DNA from: Roseomonas aeriglobus
GTDB taxonomy: Bacteria; Pseudomonadota; Alphaproteobacteria; Sphingomonadales; Sphingomonadaceae
Direction of reading: 5' to 3'
Assembly: GCA_016937575.1 (NCBI GenBank)
Contig: JAFHKN010000002.1
Span: 3,593,001-3,657,000, forward strand
Length of the DNA: 64,000 bases
Shown here: piece by piece, positions 18,497-29,077 of the stretch
How positions within the stretch are numbered: the first letter of the stretch is position 1
How the letters are laid out: each line of letters opens with the position of its first letter
The notes under the pieces: generated by a model
The model's database searches: none
Told to the model about the DNA's origin: nothing
The model's input: only the letters and a program-made list of their open reading frames with translations
Translations under genes and position numbers: made by a program

Positions 18497-19588
18497 ATGA
18501 CGCAGCCACCGGCCCATCATATCCTGACCTATGCTTTGACGCTGGACGGTGGCGGGGTGGAGCGGGTGCAGCTTCGATTGGCCCGCGAATGGATCGCGCG
18601 TGGGCGCCGGGTGACGCTGATCGTCGGCTGCGACGCCGGACCGCTGGCAGAGGAGGTCGCGCCCGGGGTGGAATGCGTGCGGCTTAACACGCGCGCCTAT
18701 GCCGCATTGGTTGGACGGGTGCCCGCCATTGTGGCGCGGTTGCGGCCCGATGCGATCTTCTGCCCCGGCAATCGCTATACCGCCGTCGCCGGCTGGACGC
18801 GCCTACGGCTGGGGCGCGCCTGTCCGCCCACGCTGGCCAAACTGTCGAATGCGCTCGACCGCATCGATATGACGCTGCCGATGCGCGCAGCCTACCATAT
18901 GTGGTTGCGGCGGCATCCGGCGTTCGTCGACACCCTCGTCGCCATGAGTCCTGCGCTGGCGGACGATGCGGCGCGACGCATGGGCATGCCGCGCCATCGG
19001 ATCGCCGTAGTGCCGAACCCGCCGCCGCGACGGGGGGAGGGGGCGGTCGGCGTCGACCTGCCGCCCCGCTATCTGCTTGGAGTCGGTCGTCTGGTGCCGC
19101 AGAAGCGCTGGGACCGTGCGATCGAGGCGCTGGCGCGAATCGCCGACCGTACGGTTCCGCTGATCATCCTGGGCGAAGGTGCGGAGCGCGAAGCGCTCGT
19201 CCGTCAGGCGGCGATGCTGGGGCTAGGCGACCGGCTGCGCCTGCCCGGTCATGTTCCCGACCCTATGCCGGCGATGAGCGGTGCCGCCGCAGTCGTCCTG
19301 ACGTCCGATTACGAAGGCGTGCCGGGCGTCGTGCGCGAGGCGTTGTCGGTCGGCACGCCGGTGGTCACCACCGATTCGACGCTGGCCATGCACGAACTCA
19401 TCCCCGATGCCCGGCACGGCAGCATCGTTCCCCGCGACGATCTGGCGGCGCTGGTCGCGGCGATCGACGAGCGGCTCGGCGCGGGCGGCGAGCGTCCGGC
19501 ACCGGTCGCGGTGACCGGCGACCCGGCCGGCGACTATCTGTCGCTGTTCGATTCGTTCGTGTCGTCGAAATCGTCCTCGCCATCCTGA
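18497..19588 (+). CDS. Glycosyltransferase family 4 (GT-B fold)
   Basis: A 363-residue transferase with the acceptor loop YALTLDGGGVERVQLRLA, the donor-site YLLGVGRLVPQKRWDRAIEA and LGEGAEREAL, and YEGVPGVVREALSVGTPVVT in place of the usual ExFG motif, as in GT4 enzymes that build lipopolysaccharide or exopolysaccharide. The start is supported by GTAGGAGGCG shortly upstream. Its 3' end overlaps the convergent AI-2E permease gene by 55 bases. The sugar is unknown. Confidence 0.88.
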   Translation: MTQPPAHHILTYALTLDGGGVERVQLRLAREWIARGRRVTLIVGCDAGPLAEEVAPGVECVRLNTRAYAALVGRVPAIVARLRPDAIFCPGNRYTAVAGWTRLRLGRACPPTLAKLSNALDRIDMTLPMRAAYHMWLRRHPAFVDTLVAMSPALADDAARRMGMPRHRIAVVPNPPPRRGEGAVGVDLPPRYLLGVGRLVPQKRWDRAIEALARIADRTVPLIILGEGAEREALVRQAAMLGLGDRLRLPGHVPDPMPAMSGAAAVVLTSDYEGVPGVVREALSVGTPVVTTDSTLAMHELIPDARHGSIVPRDDLAALVAAIDERLGAGGERPAPVAVTGDPAGDYLSLFDSFVSSKSSSPS

Positions 19589-20673
19589 TCCTCGGCCGCG
19601 CGCTCGCCGCGGCGTTCGAGCGCCGCCTTGACCATCGCGGTGATCGGATCGGCCAGCGCCAATCCCAGGATGCCGAGCAGTGCGCTGGCCAGGATCTGCG
19701 TGCCAAGCGTCAGCGCCGGCGGCATATCGACCGTCTTCTTGGCGACGATCGGCAGCAGGACATAGCCGTCGAAGACCTGCACCACGACATAGGTCGCGAT
19801 CGCCCAGATGCCGGTGTCGACCCCCGCCGAAAATCCGACCGCGATCATCAGCGCACCCGAAATGAACGCGCCGATATTGGGGATAAACGCGAGCAACCCG
19901 GTCAGGATGCCCAGGATCATCGCCATCGGCACGCCGCCCGCCATCAGCGCGACCCAGGTCAGCACACCTTCGGCGACCATGCCCAGGATACGCCCGAACA
20001 ACAGCCGCCGCAGCGTATGTCCCATGCGCCGCACGGTCAGCGAGAATTCGTCGCGGTGCTCCTGCGGGACCAGCCATTGCAGCCCGCGTTCATAGGTCCG
20101 CGGATCGATCGCCACGAACAGGCCCACGACCAGGATCATGAACATCGTCGTCAGACCGCCGATGGCGGTGCCGACCCAGGACGTCAGCCGCCCGACCGAA
20201 CTCAGCGCCTGGCGCGCGATGCCGTTGATGTCGGACGCGCCCGGCATCAGCCCCTGGCTGCTCAGGAACGCGCTGAACCGCGCGGCCTGGGACTCGAGCG
20301 TGGAGCGAAGCTGGGTGATCTGCTCGGTCACCTGTACCCCGGTCAGGTAGAAGGTGCCGACCAGGAACGCGACGGTCAGCAGGCAGACGATCAGCAGCCG
20401 CCACGGCCGCCCGATCGGCAGCACGCGCCCGAGCAGGCGAACGCCGCCATCGAGCAGCGAGGCGAAGACCAGGCCCGCCAGAATGATGAGCAGCGGCTGG
20501 ATCAGCAACACGACCAGGGCGACCGCGGAGATCATCCCGATCCATACCGCCGCGCGCTTGATTTCCTGCCGGACGAAGGGATCGCGGACTTCGCTCGGGC
20601 TGGCGCCGTCCAGAACGGGCACCGGGCGGCGGCCGTCGCGGATGACGGTGTCGGACGACGGCGTGTCGCTCAT
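19534..20673 (-). CDS. AI-2E family permease
   Basis: A 379-residue membrane protein of the AI-2E exporter/PerM family, with about 8 hydrophobic helices, the central extracytoplasmic helical region (QITQLRSTLESQAARFSAFLSSQ) and the conserved late segment MILGILTGLLAFIPNIGAFISG. The family includes autoinducer-2 exporters but also Na+/H+ antiporter-like members, so the substrate is open. The start at 20673 overlaps the lepB stop (ATGA); the upstream extension to 20811 lies inside lepB and is rejected. Confidence 0.87.
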   Translation of the reverse strand: MSDTPSSDTVIRDGRRPVPVLDGASPSEVRDPFVRQEIKRAAVWIGMISAVALVVLLIQPLLIILAGLVFASLLDGGVRLLGRVLPIGRPWRLLIVCLLTVAFLVGTFYLTGVQVTEQITQLRSTLESQAARFSAFLSSQGLMPGASDINGIARQALSSVGRLTSWVGTAIGGLTTMFMILVVGLFVAIDPRTYERGLQWLVPQEHRDEFSLTVRRMGHTLRRLLFGRILGMVAEGVLTWVALMAGGVPMAMILGILTGLLAFIPNIGAFISGALMIAVGFSAGVDTGIWAIATYVVVQVFDGYVLLPIVAKKTVDMPPALTLGTQILASALLGILGLALADPITAMVKAALERRGERAAEDQDGEDDFDDTNESNSDR

Positions 20674-21560
20674 TGCTGGTCCTTCTGCGGGTGAAGCGAC
20701 AGGCCGGCGCGGCCCGAGCGGAAGGATTTCGGCCAGGTCAGCGGGTTGAGCGTCGCCGTACCATCCAGCGAGAAGGTGATGAATTCGGCGCGTCCGCCGA
20801 TATTCTCCCACGGCACTGCGCCGCCCAGCCCCTTGTCGGGCTCCACGGGGAAGCGGCTGTCAGCCGAATTGTCGCGATTGTCGCCCATCAGGAAGACGTG
20901 ATTGGGCGCGACGGTGATCGGGCCGTAGTTGTCGCCGAACGAGTAACCACTGTCGATCGTGTCGTAGGACCGCCCGTTCGGCAATGTCTCACGATAGATC
21001 GGCAGGCGGCACATTTCGCGGCCATCGGCGCCTCGCACGATCGCGTCGGGGCCATAGCTGGTGCACTGGTTGTTCGGATCGACCGGCAGCAACCGGTCGC
21101 CCATCGCGCGGCGCGGGACTTCGCGTCCGTTCAGGAAGACGACGCCCCCGCGGACCTCCAGTCGGTCGCCGGGCAGACCGATGACGCGCTTGATGTAGTC
21201 GGTGCGGGTGCCAGGCGGCGTCACGATCACCACGTCGCCACGCTCGGGCAGCGATCCGAACAGCCGCCCCTGCATGAACGGCAGCAGGTGGAAGGTCGGC
21301 GTGACGAAGCTGTAGCCGTAGGGAAACTTCGTCACCACCAGCCGGTCGCCGACCAGCAGTCCCGGCATCATCGATTCGGACGGGATATAGAAGGGCTTGG
21401 CTACCAGGCTGTGGAAGCCGAGCACCGCGACGATCAGCCAGAGCAGCCCTTTGAGCTCCGCCCACCAGTCGGTCCGGCGCGCGGCCGGGGCCGGTTCGCT
21501 GCCATCGACGTGCACGTCGTTCGGGTTGCCGGGATTGAGCGCCACGTCTTCCGCCATCAT
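20670..21560 (-). CDS. lepB: Signal peptidase I
   Basis: A 296-residue inner-membrane protease that removes Sec and Tat signal peptides. The membrane anchor is at about 38-54, the catalytic serine is Ser63 in IPSESM, and the general-base lysine is Lys124 in [12 protein letters not shown]. The late box [16 protein letters not shown] is also present. Two consecutive ATG codons (21560 and 21557) overlap the acpS stop. The operon order acpS-lepB is common in alphaproteobacteria. Confidence 0.95.
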   Translation of the reverse strand: MMAEDVALNPGNPNDVHVDGSEPAPAARRTDWWAELKGLLWLIVAVLGFHSLVAKPFYIPSESMMPGLLVGDRLVVTKFPYGYSFVTPTFHLLPFMQGRLFGSLPERGDVVIVTPPGTRTDYIKRVIGLPGDRLEVRGGVVFLNGREVPRRAMGDRLLPVDPNNQCTSYGPDAIVRGADGREMCRLPIYRETLPNGRSYDTIDSGYSFGDNYGPITVAPNHVFLMGDNRDNSADSRFPVEPDKGLGGAVPWENIGGRAEFITFSLDGTATLNPLTWPKSFRSGRAGLSLHPQKDQQ

Positions 21561-21961
21561 CCTTCCTTGATCGCCTCGATGATGACGAACGCCTGGGCCC
21601 AGGGAAGGTCGTCGGTCAGCGTCAGATGTACCACAGCGACGTGGCCCTCGGGGGTCATGGCGTCAAGCCTCGCCTTCGCCCCGCCGGTCAGGGCCAGCGT
21701 CGGGGCACCGCCGGGGCGGTTCACGACGCCGATGTCCTTCATGAACACGCCGTGCGCGAAACCGGTCCCGACCGCCTTGGAAAACGCCTCCTTGGCGGCG
21801 AAGCGCTTGGCGAGCGTGCCGGCTTTGGTGAACGGGCGGCGGTCGGCCTTGGCGCGCTCGACGTCGGTAAAGCAGCGCGCTTCGAACCGCGCGCCGAAGC
21901 GGTCGAGCGAGGATTGGATCCGTTCGATATTGCAGAGGTCGGAGCCGAGGCCGATGATCAT
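21557..21961 (-). CDS. acpS: Holo-[acyl-carrier-protein] synthase
   Basis: A 134-residue enzyme that moves the 4'-phosphopantetheine arm from CoA to the serine of acyl carrier protein. The Mg-binding Asp8 (IGLGSD) and Glu58 ([11 protein letters not shown]) are in place and length is typical. Its best Shine-Dalgarno, GGGGAGGA 8 bases before the ATG, is the end of a palindromic repeat inserted between pdxJ and acpS. Confidence 0.95.
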   Translation of the reverse strand: MIIGLGSDLCNIERIQSSLDRFGARFEARCFTDVERAKADRRPFTKAGTLAKRFAAKEAFSKAVGTGFAHGVFMKDIGVVNRPGGAPTLALTGGAKARLDAMTPEGHVAVVHLTLTDDLPWAQAFVIIEAIKEG

Positions 21962-21969
21962 GATACCAG

Positions 21970-22087
21970 TCCTCCCCTGCGAGGGGAGGTGGCGCGCACA
22001 GCGCGTTGGAGGGGTGTCCCGCTATGCGGAAAGGGTGACACCCCTCCGTCAGGCCTTCGGCCTGCCACCCCCCCTTGCAGGGGAGGA
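21970..22087. repeat. Palindromic repeat, family B, between pdxJ and acpS
   Basis: About 118 bases of nested inverted repeats. The outer arms begin TCCTCCCCTGCGAGGGGAGG on the left and are matched by the end GGCAGGGGAGGA-like arm on the right; an inner pair is GGAGGGGTGTC with GACACCCCTCC. Related arms with the CCTCCCC core flank the DUF559 gene and lie inside sufS. It forms the 5' leader of acpS. Confidence 0.8.
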
Positions 22088-22100
22088 TGAGCACCACCTA

Positions 22101-22832
22101 TCACCGCGCCGAATCCATCAGGTCGCGCATCCGTCGCACGACCGGGCCCAGCCCCTCGAAGATCGCCTCGCCGATCAGGAAATGCCCGATGTTGAGCTCG
22201 CGCACCTGCGGTATCGCCGCTACGGGCACGACGTTGTCGAACGTCAGCCCGTGGCCGGCATGCACTTCGATCCCGTTCTTCGCCGCCAGCGCCGCGGCGT
22301 CGGCGATGCGGCGCAACTCCGCGGTCTGTGCGTCACCGGACAGTTCGGCATAGCGGCCGGTGTGGAGTTCGACGACCGGCGCCTTCAGCCGGATCGCCGC
22401 TTCGATCTGGCGTGGATCGGGTTCGATGAACAGCGATACCCGGACGTGCGCGTCGCCGAGCGCGGCCACCATCGGCGCCAGGTGGTTGTGCTGACCGGCG
22501 GCGTCCAGGCCGCCTTCGGTCGTCCGTTCCTCGCGCCGTTCGGGCACGATGCAGGCGGCATGCGGGCGGTGGCGCAGCGCTACGCCCAGCATCTCCTCGG
22601 TCGCCGCCATTTCCAGGTTCAGCGGGACCGGCAACCCGTCCGACAGTCGCGCGATATCGTCGTCGGTGATGTGCCGGCGATCCTCGCGCAGATGTGCGGT
22701 GATGCCGTCGGCACCCGCCTCCGCCGCCAGGAACGCGGCGCGCACCGGATCGGGATAGCCGCTGCCGCGCGCGTTGCGCACCGTCGCGACATGGTCGATG
22801 TTGACCCCGAGGCGAAGGTGGGGCGCGCTCAT
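22101..22832 (-). CDS. pdxJ: Pyridoxine 5'-phosphate synthase
   Basis: A 243-residue TIM-barrel enzyme that condenses 3-amino-1-hydroxyacetone phosphate with deoxyxylulose 5-phosphate to make vitamin B6. The start [17 protein letters not shown], the phosphate-binding [14 protein letters not shown], the catalytic-loop [13 protein letters not shown] and the late GHGLTFDNV are diagnostic. Its ATG overlaps the pyrE stop by 4 bases, giving a pyrE-pdxJ-acpS-lepB order often seen in sphingomonads. Confidence 0.96.
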   Translation of the reverse strand: MSAPHLRLGVNIDHVATVRNARGSGYPDPVRAAFLAAEAGADGITAHLREDRRHITDDDIARLSDGLPVPLNLEMAATEEMLGVALRHRPHAACIVPERREERTTEGGLDAAGQHNHLAPMVAALGDAHVRVSLFIEPDPRQIEAAIRLKAPVVELHTGRYAELSGDAQTAELRRIADAAALAAKNGIEVHAGHGLTFDNVVPVAAIPQVRELNIGHFLIGEAIFEGLGPVVRRMRDLMDSAR

Positions 22833-23407
22833 GCCGCGGCCCGGCTCCCCGGCTTCACCGCCGGAATCGCCGCGAGTTCAGGCGGCAGCGCATCCGCCGG
22901 ATAACTCGGGACATCGAGGCGGATCAGCGGGAAGAAGGGCACGTCGAATTCGGCCTTGCCGTTCGACCGGTCGACCAGCGCGGCGGCGGCGACGACGGTG
23001 CCGCCAGCCGCGGCGATCGCCTTCATCGCCTCCCGGCTCGACAGGCCGGTCGTCACGACATCCTCCATCATCAGCACGCGCATCCCGGGCTCCAGGCGGA
23101 ACCCGCGGCGCAGCTCGAAGGTGCCGGTCGGCCGTTCCAGGAACATCGCCGGCACGCCGAGCGAGCGACCCATCTCGTGTCCGGCGATCACGCCGCCCAT
23201 CGCAGGCGAGACGACAGCGTCGATTTTCAGGTCTTCGGGCAGCGTCGCGGCGAGCGCGTCGGTCAGCCGCGCGGCGCGGCGCGGGTCCATCAGGACGCGC
23301 GCGCATTGCAGGTAGCGCGGCGAGCGCAGCCCCGACGACAGGATGAAATGGCCCTCCAGCAGCGCTTGCGCGGCACGGAACTCGTCGAGCACCTGTTCTT
23401 CGGTCAT
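22829..23407 (-). CDS. pyrE: Orotate phosphoribosyltransferase
   Basis: A 192-residue enzyme that joins orotate to PRPP in pyrimidine synthesis. The PRPP-binding motif [14 protein letters not shown] is clear, as are the early [14 protein letters not shown] and the [16 protein letters not shown] loop. I prefer the ATG at 23407 ([13 protein letters not shown]), which matches the family N-terminus; another in-frame ATG at 23419 adds four residues, and neither has a strong ribosome site. Confidence 0.94.
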   Translation of the reverse strand: MTEEQVLDEFRAAQALLEGHFILSSGLRSPRYLQCARVLMDPRRAARLTDALAATLPEDLKIDAVVSPAMGGVIAGHEMGRSLGVPAMFLERPTGTFELRRGFRLEPGMRVLMMEDVVTTGLSSREAMKAIAAAGGTVVAAAALVDRSNGKAEFDVPFFPLIRLDVPSYPADALPPELAAIPAVKPGSRAAA

Positions 23408-23587
23408 GGCCGCCCGCATAGGCAGCGCGACAGGCTATCGCAACGGCCGACGCAAAAACCGTAGCGCTGGGCGCTTGAGGCATCGGCATCCCCCGCGTAT
23501 AGGCCGTCGGGATTGGGTCTTTTTCTTTAGGCCCGGGCGGCGCGTGTGTGTCTGCCGCCATCGAACAGGGACTTGGGCTAAACACAG

Positions 23588-24760
23588 ATGCGCATGACTG
23601 GTCTGAAGACGATCATCGCCGCCGCCGGGCTCGTGCTCGCGGGCAGCGGTGCTGTCGCCGCTCCGGCGAATACTGCCGCGCCGGCGGCTGCTGCCGCGAC
23701 GGGCGCTGCGCCCACCGCCGCCGCTCCGGCCGCGGCTGCGACTCCGGCCGCCAAGCCGGCCGATCCGCTGGTCGGCCCCGACGGCACGCCGCTGATCACC
23801 CCGGTCGAACATGTCGGTCAGCCGTCGGACGGCTGGTTCGGCATGCAGACGCAAGTCACGCCGAACGGCCGCCAGGCGCGTCATTTCCATGACGTGTGGC
23901 TGGTGCCGCTGATCACGGCGATCTCGCTGCTGGTTCTGGCGCTGCTCGTTTACGCGATGATTCGTTTCCGGGCGAAGGCGAACCCCAACCCGTCGAAGAC
24001 CAGCCACAACACGCTGATCGAAGTGATCTGGACGCTCGTCCCGGTCCTGATCCTGGTTGCGATCGCGGTTCCCTCGATCCGGCTGCTCGCCGCGCAGTTC
24101 AAGCCGGCGCCGGCCGGCGCCGTGACGCTGAAGGCGACCGGGAACCAGTGGTACTGGACCTATGAATATCCCGACCATGGCGGCGTGCAGATCACGGCGA
24201 ACATGCTGAAGGAGCGCAACGAGGTTCCGGCCGGCACGCGCTTCCGCACCGATGCCGACGGTCCGCGCCTGCTGGCGACCGACAACCGCATCGTCCTGCC
24301 GGTCGGCGTGCCGATCCGTCTGCTGACGACCGCCGCCGACGTGATCCACAGCTGGGCGGTCCCGGCGTTCTGGATCAAGCTCGACGCGATCCCGGGCCGC
24401 ATCAACGAAACAAGCTTCACCATCGAGAAGCCGGGCCTGTACTTCGGACAGTGTTCGGAACTGTGCGGTGCGCGTCACGCGTACATGCCGATCGCGGTCG
24501 AGGCCGTGACGCCACAGCAGTTCGCGGCATGGATCGCGGCCAAGGGCGGCACGATGCCGGGGGCGGCTGCAGCATCGACGACCGCGGCGACCGCCAATCC
24601 GGGCGCCGCGCCGGATGCCGGCGACGACACCGCGACGGCAGCCAACGCGATCGTGCCCGCCAACGGCACCGACGCGGTCGTCAACATGACCGAGACTCCT
24701 CCCACTTCGAACCAGGCCGCAACCGCCACCAAGGCGGCGTTCGGCGCTCGTGGAAACTAA
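23588..24760 (+). CDS. ctaC: Cytochrome c oxidase subunit II
   Basis: A 390-residue CuA-bearing subunit of aa3-type cytochrome c oxidase. After a signal peptide and an Ala/Pro-rich stretch (about 20-60) come two membrane helices (about 115-190) and a cupredoxin domain. The CuA ligands are Cys289, Cys293, His297 and Met300 in CSELCGARHAYM, with the partner aromatic stretch GNQWYWTYEYPD. The C-terminus has an unusually long Ala/Thr/Asn tail (about 325-390), likely disordered. It is followed 3 bases later by ctaD. Confidence 0.96.
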   Translation: MRMTGLKTIIAAAGLVLAGSGAVAAPANTAAPAAAAATGAAPTAAAPAAAATPAAKPADPLVGPDGTPLITPVEHVGQPSDGWFGMQTQVTPNGRQARHFHDVWLVPLITAISLLVLALLVYAMIRFRAKANPNPSKTSHNTLIEVIWTLVPVLILVAIAVPSIRLLAAQFKPAPAGAVTLKATGNQWYWTYEYPDHGGVQITANMLKERNEVPAGTRFRTDADGPRLLATDNRIVLPVGVPIRLLTTAADVIHSWAVPAFWIKLDAIPGRINETSFTIEKPGLYFGQCSELCGARHAYMPIAVEAVTPQQFAAWIAAKGGTMPGAAAASTTAATANPGAAPDAGDDTATAANAIVPANGTDAVVNMTETPPTSNQAATATKAAFGARGN

Positions 24761-24763
24761 CCG

Positions 24764-26434
<1,671 letters not shown>

Positions 26435-26463
26435 CCCCAGCGCAGCGCCTTGCTGGAATGATG

Positions 26464-26499
26464 AAACGCCTCGGCAGCAATGCCGGGGCGTTTTCTTTT
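26464..26499 (+). terminator. Rho-independent terminator of ctaCD
   Basis: Stem AACGCCTCGGCA with TGCCGGGGCGTT around a GCAA loop, one mismatch, followed by TTTTCTTTT. Confidence 0.85.
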
Positions 26500-26682
26500 G
26501 CTAACTGTTGCGCGCGCGAGGCGCCAAGAAATGGCGCAAATTACCGTGGCGATTTAGGCCTGTGTATCACCCGCCAAAGATAAGCGTTTCAGTCCAGTGC
26601 CTTAGGAGAATGGCACGCCTCCTGCAAAGTCCCTTGCGTGCAGCGGGACACGCCGCCGAGCCAACGCAGAAGGAGACACATC

Positions 26683-26976
26683 ATGACCAAGACCATCGCC
26701 CTGATCGCCGCCACCGCCGCCAGCCTGATCGCCACCGCCGTCCCCGCCGCCGCCCAGTCGCGCGCGTTCGATGCGGTCACGCTGTCGCAGCAATCGGGGG
26801 GTGACCGATATTGCATCCGCAGCGGCTGGGGCCTGGCCGGCACCTATGCTAACCGCCTGATCCGTCGCGGCGACTGCCACAACGTCCAGGGCTGGCGCGA
26901 ACGCGGCGTCGCGATCGACCCGGTCGAGGTCCAGGTAGCGGCCCGTGCCAAGGCGATCCAGGTCGCCGCCCGCTGA
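26683..26976 (+). CDS. Small secreted protein of unknown function
   Basis: A 97-residue protein with a signal peptide (MTKTIALIAATAASLIATA, cleavage after AAAQ). The mature part is small and basic, with two cysteines (YCIRSGWG and GDCHNVQGW) that could form a disulfide in the periplasm. The start at 26683 is set by AAGGAG 8 bases upstream; an upstream in-frame ATG at 26638 is in the leader. It has its own terminator and is probably monocistronic. No family recognised. Confidence 0.7.
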   Translation: MTKTIALIAATAASLIATAVPAAAQSRAFDAVTLSQQSGGDRYCIRSGWGLAGTYANRLIRRGDCHNVQGWRERGVAIDPVEVQVAARAKAIQVAAR

Positions 26977-26999
26977 TCACGCGCAGCACAGCGTCTTGA

Positions 27000-27034
27000 G
27001 CGCCTCGGCCCCGCAGCCGGGGCGCTTTCGCCTT
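27000..27034 (+). terminator. Rho-independent terminator after the small secreted protein gene
   Basis: Stem GCGCCTCGGC with GCCGGGGCGC (one mismatch) around CCCGCA, followed by TTTCGCCTTT. Confidence 0.7.
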
Positions 27035-27068
27035 TCCGTCTCGGGCCAGCGAGGGTTAGAGTTGGTCC

Positions 27069-27464
27069 ATGACGCCGTTCACCCGCCGCTTCACCGCTCA
27101 GGCAGAGCACATCGACGAACTCGGCCACGTGAACAATGCCGAATGGGTCCGCTGGATCCAGGATATTGCCGTCGCCCACTGGGCGGCGGTCGCCCCGTCC
27201 GAACATCAGGCCGCCTATGTCTGGGTCGTCGTCCGCCACGAAATCGACTATCGCGGCAACCTGATCGCCGGCGAAAGCGTCACCGGCGAAACCTGGGTCG
27301 GTGACGCTCCCAAAGGCGCCCGCTTCGACCGCCACGTCCGCTTCACCGGCGACGACGGCAAGGTCAAGGTCGAGGCGCGGACGACCTGGGCGCTGCTCGA
27401 CAAGGCGAGCGGGCGGCTGCTGCGGATCACACCGGAGATCGCGGCGCCGTTTCTTCAGGCGTAG
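27069..27464 (+). CDS. Acyl-CoA thioesterase, hotdog fold (4HBT/YbgC-like)
   Basis: A 131-residue hotdog-fold protein. The motif HIDELGHVNNAEWVRWIQD places a catalytic-type Asp ahead of GHVNN, as in the 4-hydroxybenzoyl-CoA thioesterase and FadM/YbgC groups, and the later HEIDYRGNLIAGESV is the conserved second strand. It would hydrolyse an acyl- or aryl-CoA in the cytosol; the substrate is not predictable. The next gene starts 47 bases downstream. Confidence 0.85.
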   Translation: MTPFTRRFTAQAEHIDELGHVNNAEWVRWIQDIAVAHWAAVAPSEHQAAYVWVVVRHEIDYRGNLIAGESVTGETWVGDAPKGARFDRHVRFTGDDGKVKVEARTTWALLDKASGRLLRITPEIAAPFLQA

Positions 27465-27511
27465 GGAGCGCCACGCTTGTCGTTTCGGGCTCGTAATGTT
27501 AGGTTCCTGCC

Positions 27512-28441
27512 GTGCTCACGATGCTCCCCTTGCTGCTGGCCGCGACGACGACACCGCCGTGTGCGACCGGCCGCTGGATCACCACCGCCGGCGATCGGCC
27601 GATCTTCGCCCTTACCATTGCCGACGGTCCCAATGGCCCGAGCGCGATCTGGGAGCGCCCAGCGCATTTCGACGCGGATGCCGAGAATTTCTCGAATGTC
27701 CGCGGCCCCGCCGTCCGGCGCACCGCGCAAAGCGTCCGGAGGGACGGGGATGTGCTGCAGCTCGCGTTCGACGACCCCCGCCCCGGCGCCACCCCGGACG
27801 TGTTCCGCGTCCGCTGCACGCCACCAGGCCGGCTCAGCGTCGAGCTGGAAGGAGCCGAAATGGAGCCGTTCGATTTCTCCAGAGCACCCGCGCAGGCGGC
27901 GACGCTAGGCGGGTGGGACGCGAACCGCACCTATGTCCGCGCGATCGATCGGGCGACCAATGCCGAGATGACGCGGATCTTCACCGCCGACCAGGCCGAC
28001 CGCAGGACGACCGACGCAGACTGGCGCGCCGTCAACGAGGCCGACGCCCTCCGGCGCCAGCGGACCGAGGCCTTGCTCGATGCCGGCCAGCTGAACAGCG
28101 GCGACGACTTCTATCACGCCGCCTTCATCTTCCAGCATGGCGACAAGGCGAACGACTATCTGAAGGCCCATATTCTCGCGACGATCGCCGCGGCGCGGGG
28201 GAAGCCCGCCGCGGTGTGGATCGCGGCGGCCACGCTAGACCGCTATCTCCAGGCGATCGGGCAACCACAGGTGCTGGGCACGCAATTTACAATCCCGAAC
28301 AACGCGCCGGCGACCCAAGAGCCGTACAATCGCACGCTCGTGTCGGACGCCCTGCGCAAGGCGCTGCGCGTGCCGCCGCTGGCGGAGCAGGAAAAGCAGC
28401 GGGTCGAATATTCCACCCCGCCGCCGACGGCGGTGCCATAG
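27512..28441 (+). CDS. Secreted protein of unknown function, DUF6624-like C-terminal half
   Basis: A 309-residue protein with a short hydrophobic N-terminus (MLTMLPLLLAATTT) that may be a signal peptide. The N-terminal half has three cysteines and no family I know. The C-terminal half (LLDAGQLNSGDDFYHAAFIF, then QHGDKANDYLKAHILA and LDRYLQAIGQPQVLGTQF) follows the pattern I recall for DUF6624, but this cannot be checked here. It ends 14 bases before the LysE-family gene and may share its transcript. Confidence 0.65.
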   Translation: MLTMLPLLLAATTTPPCATGRWITTAGDRPIFALTIADGPNGPSAIWERPAHFDADAENFSNVRGPAVRRTAQSVRRDGDVLQLAFDDPRPGATPDVFRVRCTPPGRLSVELEGAEMEPFDFSRAPAQAATLGGWDANRTYVRAIDRATNAEMTRIFTADQADRRTTDADWRAVNEADALRRQRTEALLDAGQLNSGDDFYHAAFIFQHGDKANDYLKAHILATIAAARGKPAAVWIAAATLDRYLQAIGQPQVLGTQFTIPNNAPATQEPYNRTLVSDALRKALRVPPLAEQEKQRVEYSTPPPTAVP

Positions 28442-28455
28442 CTTCAGCAGTGACT

Positions 28456-29076
28456 ATGGACCTACACCTTTGGTTCGCCTTCGCCGCCGCATCGCTGGTG
28501 ATGGCGGTCATTCCCGGCCCCGGTGTCGCGAGCATCATCGGTTTTGCGTTCAGCTCGGGGCGTCGCACCGCGCTCGCCTCGGTCGCCGGGATGGCGGTCG
28601 GCAATGCCGTGGCGATGACGGTGTCGCTGGCCGGGGCGGGCGCGATCCTGGGAACTTCGGCGCTGGCCTTCACCATCCTGAAATGGGTCGGGGCGGCGTA
28701 TCTGATCGCGATCGGTGGAATCGCGATCCTGCGCAGTGGCGGGCAGACGGCAGGCCTGCCGGACTATCGCCTGGTCAGCGCGCGTGCGGCGTTTCTGACC
28801 AACGTCGCGGTCGGCACCTTCCACCCCAAGACGATCCTGTTCTTCGTCGCCTTCGCCGCGCAGTTCATCCGTGCCAGCGCTCCCTATCTCCCGCAGGCGG
28901 CAATCCTGATCGCGACCTTCACGCTGATCGCCGCAACCACCGATACACTCTACGCGCTGACCGCATCCAAGGCGTCGGGCCTGATCCGACGCCCGGCCGT
29001 GCGCGTCTGGTCGCAGCGCGCCGGGGGAGGGGCAGTGATGACGGCGGGCATCGCGATGGCTGCGATGCGGCGGTAA
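28456..29076 (+). CDS. LysE/RhtB-family amino-acid exporter
   Basis: A 206-residue inner-membrane protein with six hydrophobic helices. The first helix ends in the family signature [20 protein letters not shown], and [19 protein letters not shown] and [18 protein letters not shown] are the usual later segments. These proteins export amino acids or related metabolites. The start at 28456 begins at the first helix; the same frame extends back to 27301 only as a shadow of the two upstream genes. It converges on scfR with one base between stops. Confidence 0.88.
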   Translation: MDLHLWFAFAAASLVMAVIPGPGVASIIGFAFSSGRRTALASVAGMAVGNAVAMTVSLAGAGAILGTSALAFTILKWVGAAYLIAIGGIAILRSGGQTAGLPDYRLVSARAAFLTNVAVGTFHPKTILFFVAFAAQFIRASAPYLPQAAILIATFTLIAATTDTLYALTASKASGLIRRPAVRVWSQRAGGGAVMTAGIAMAAMRR

Positions 29077-29077
29077 G

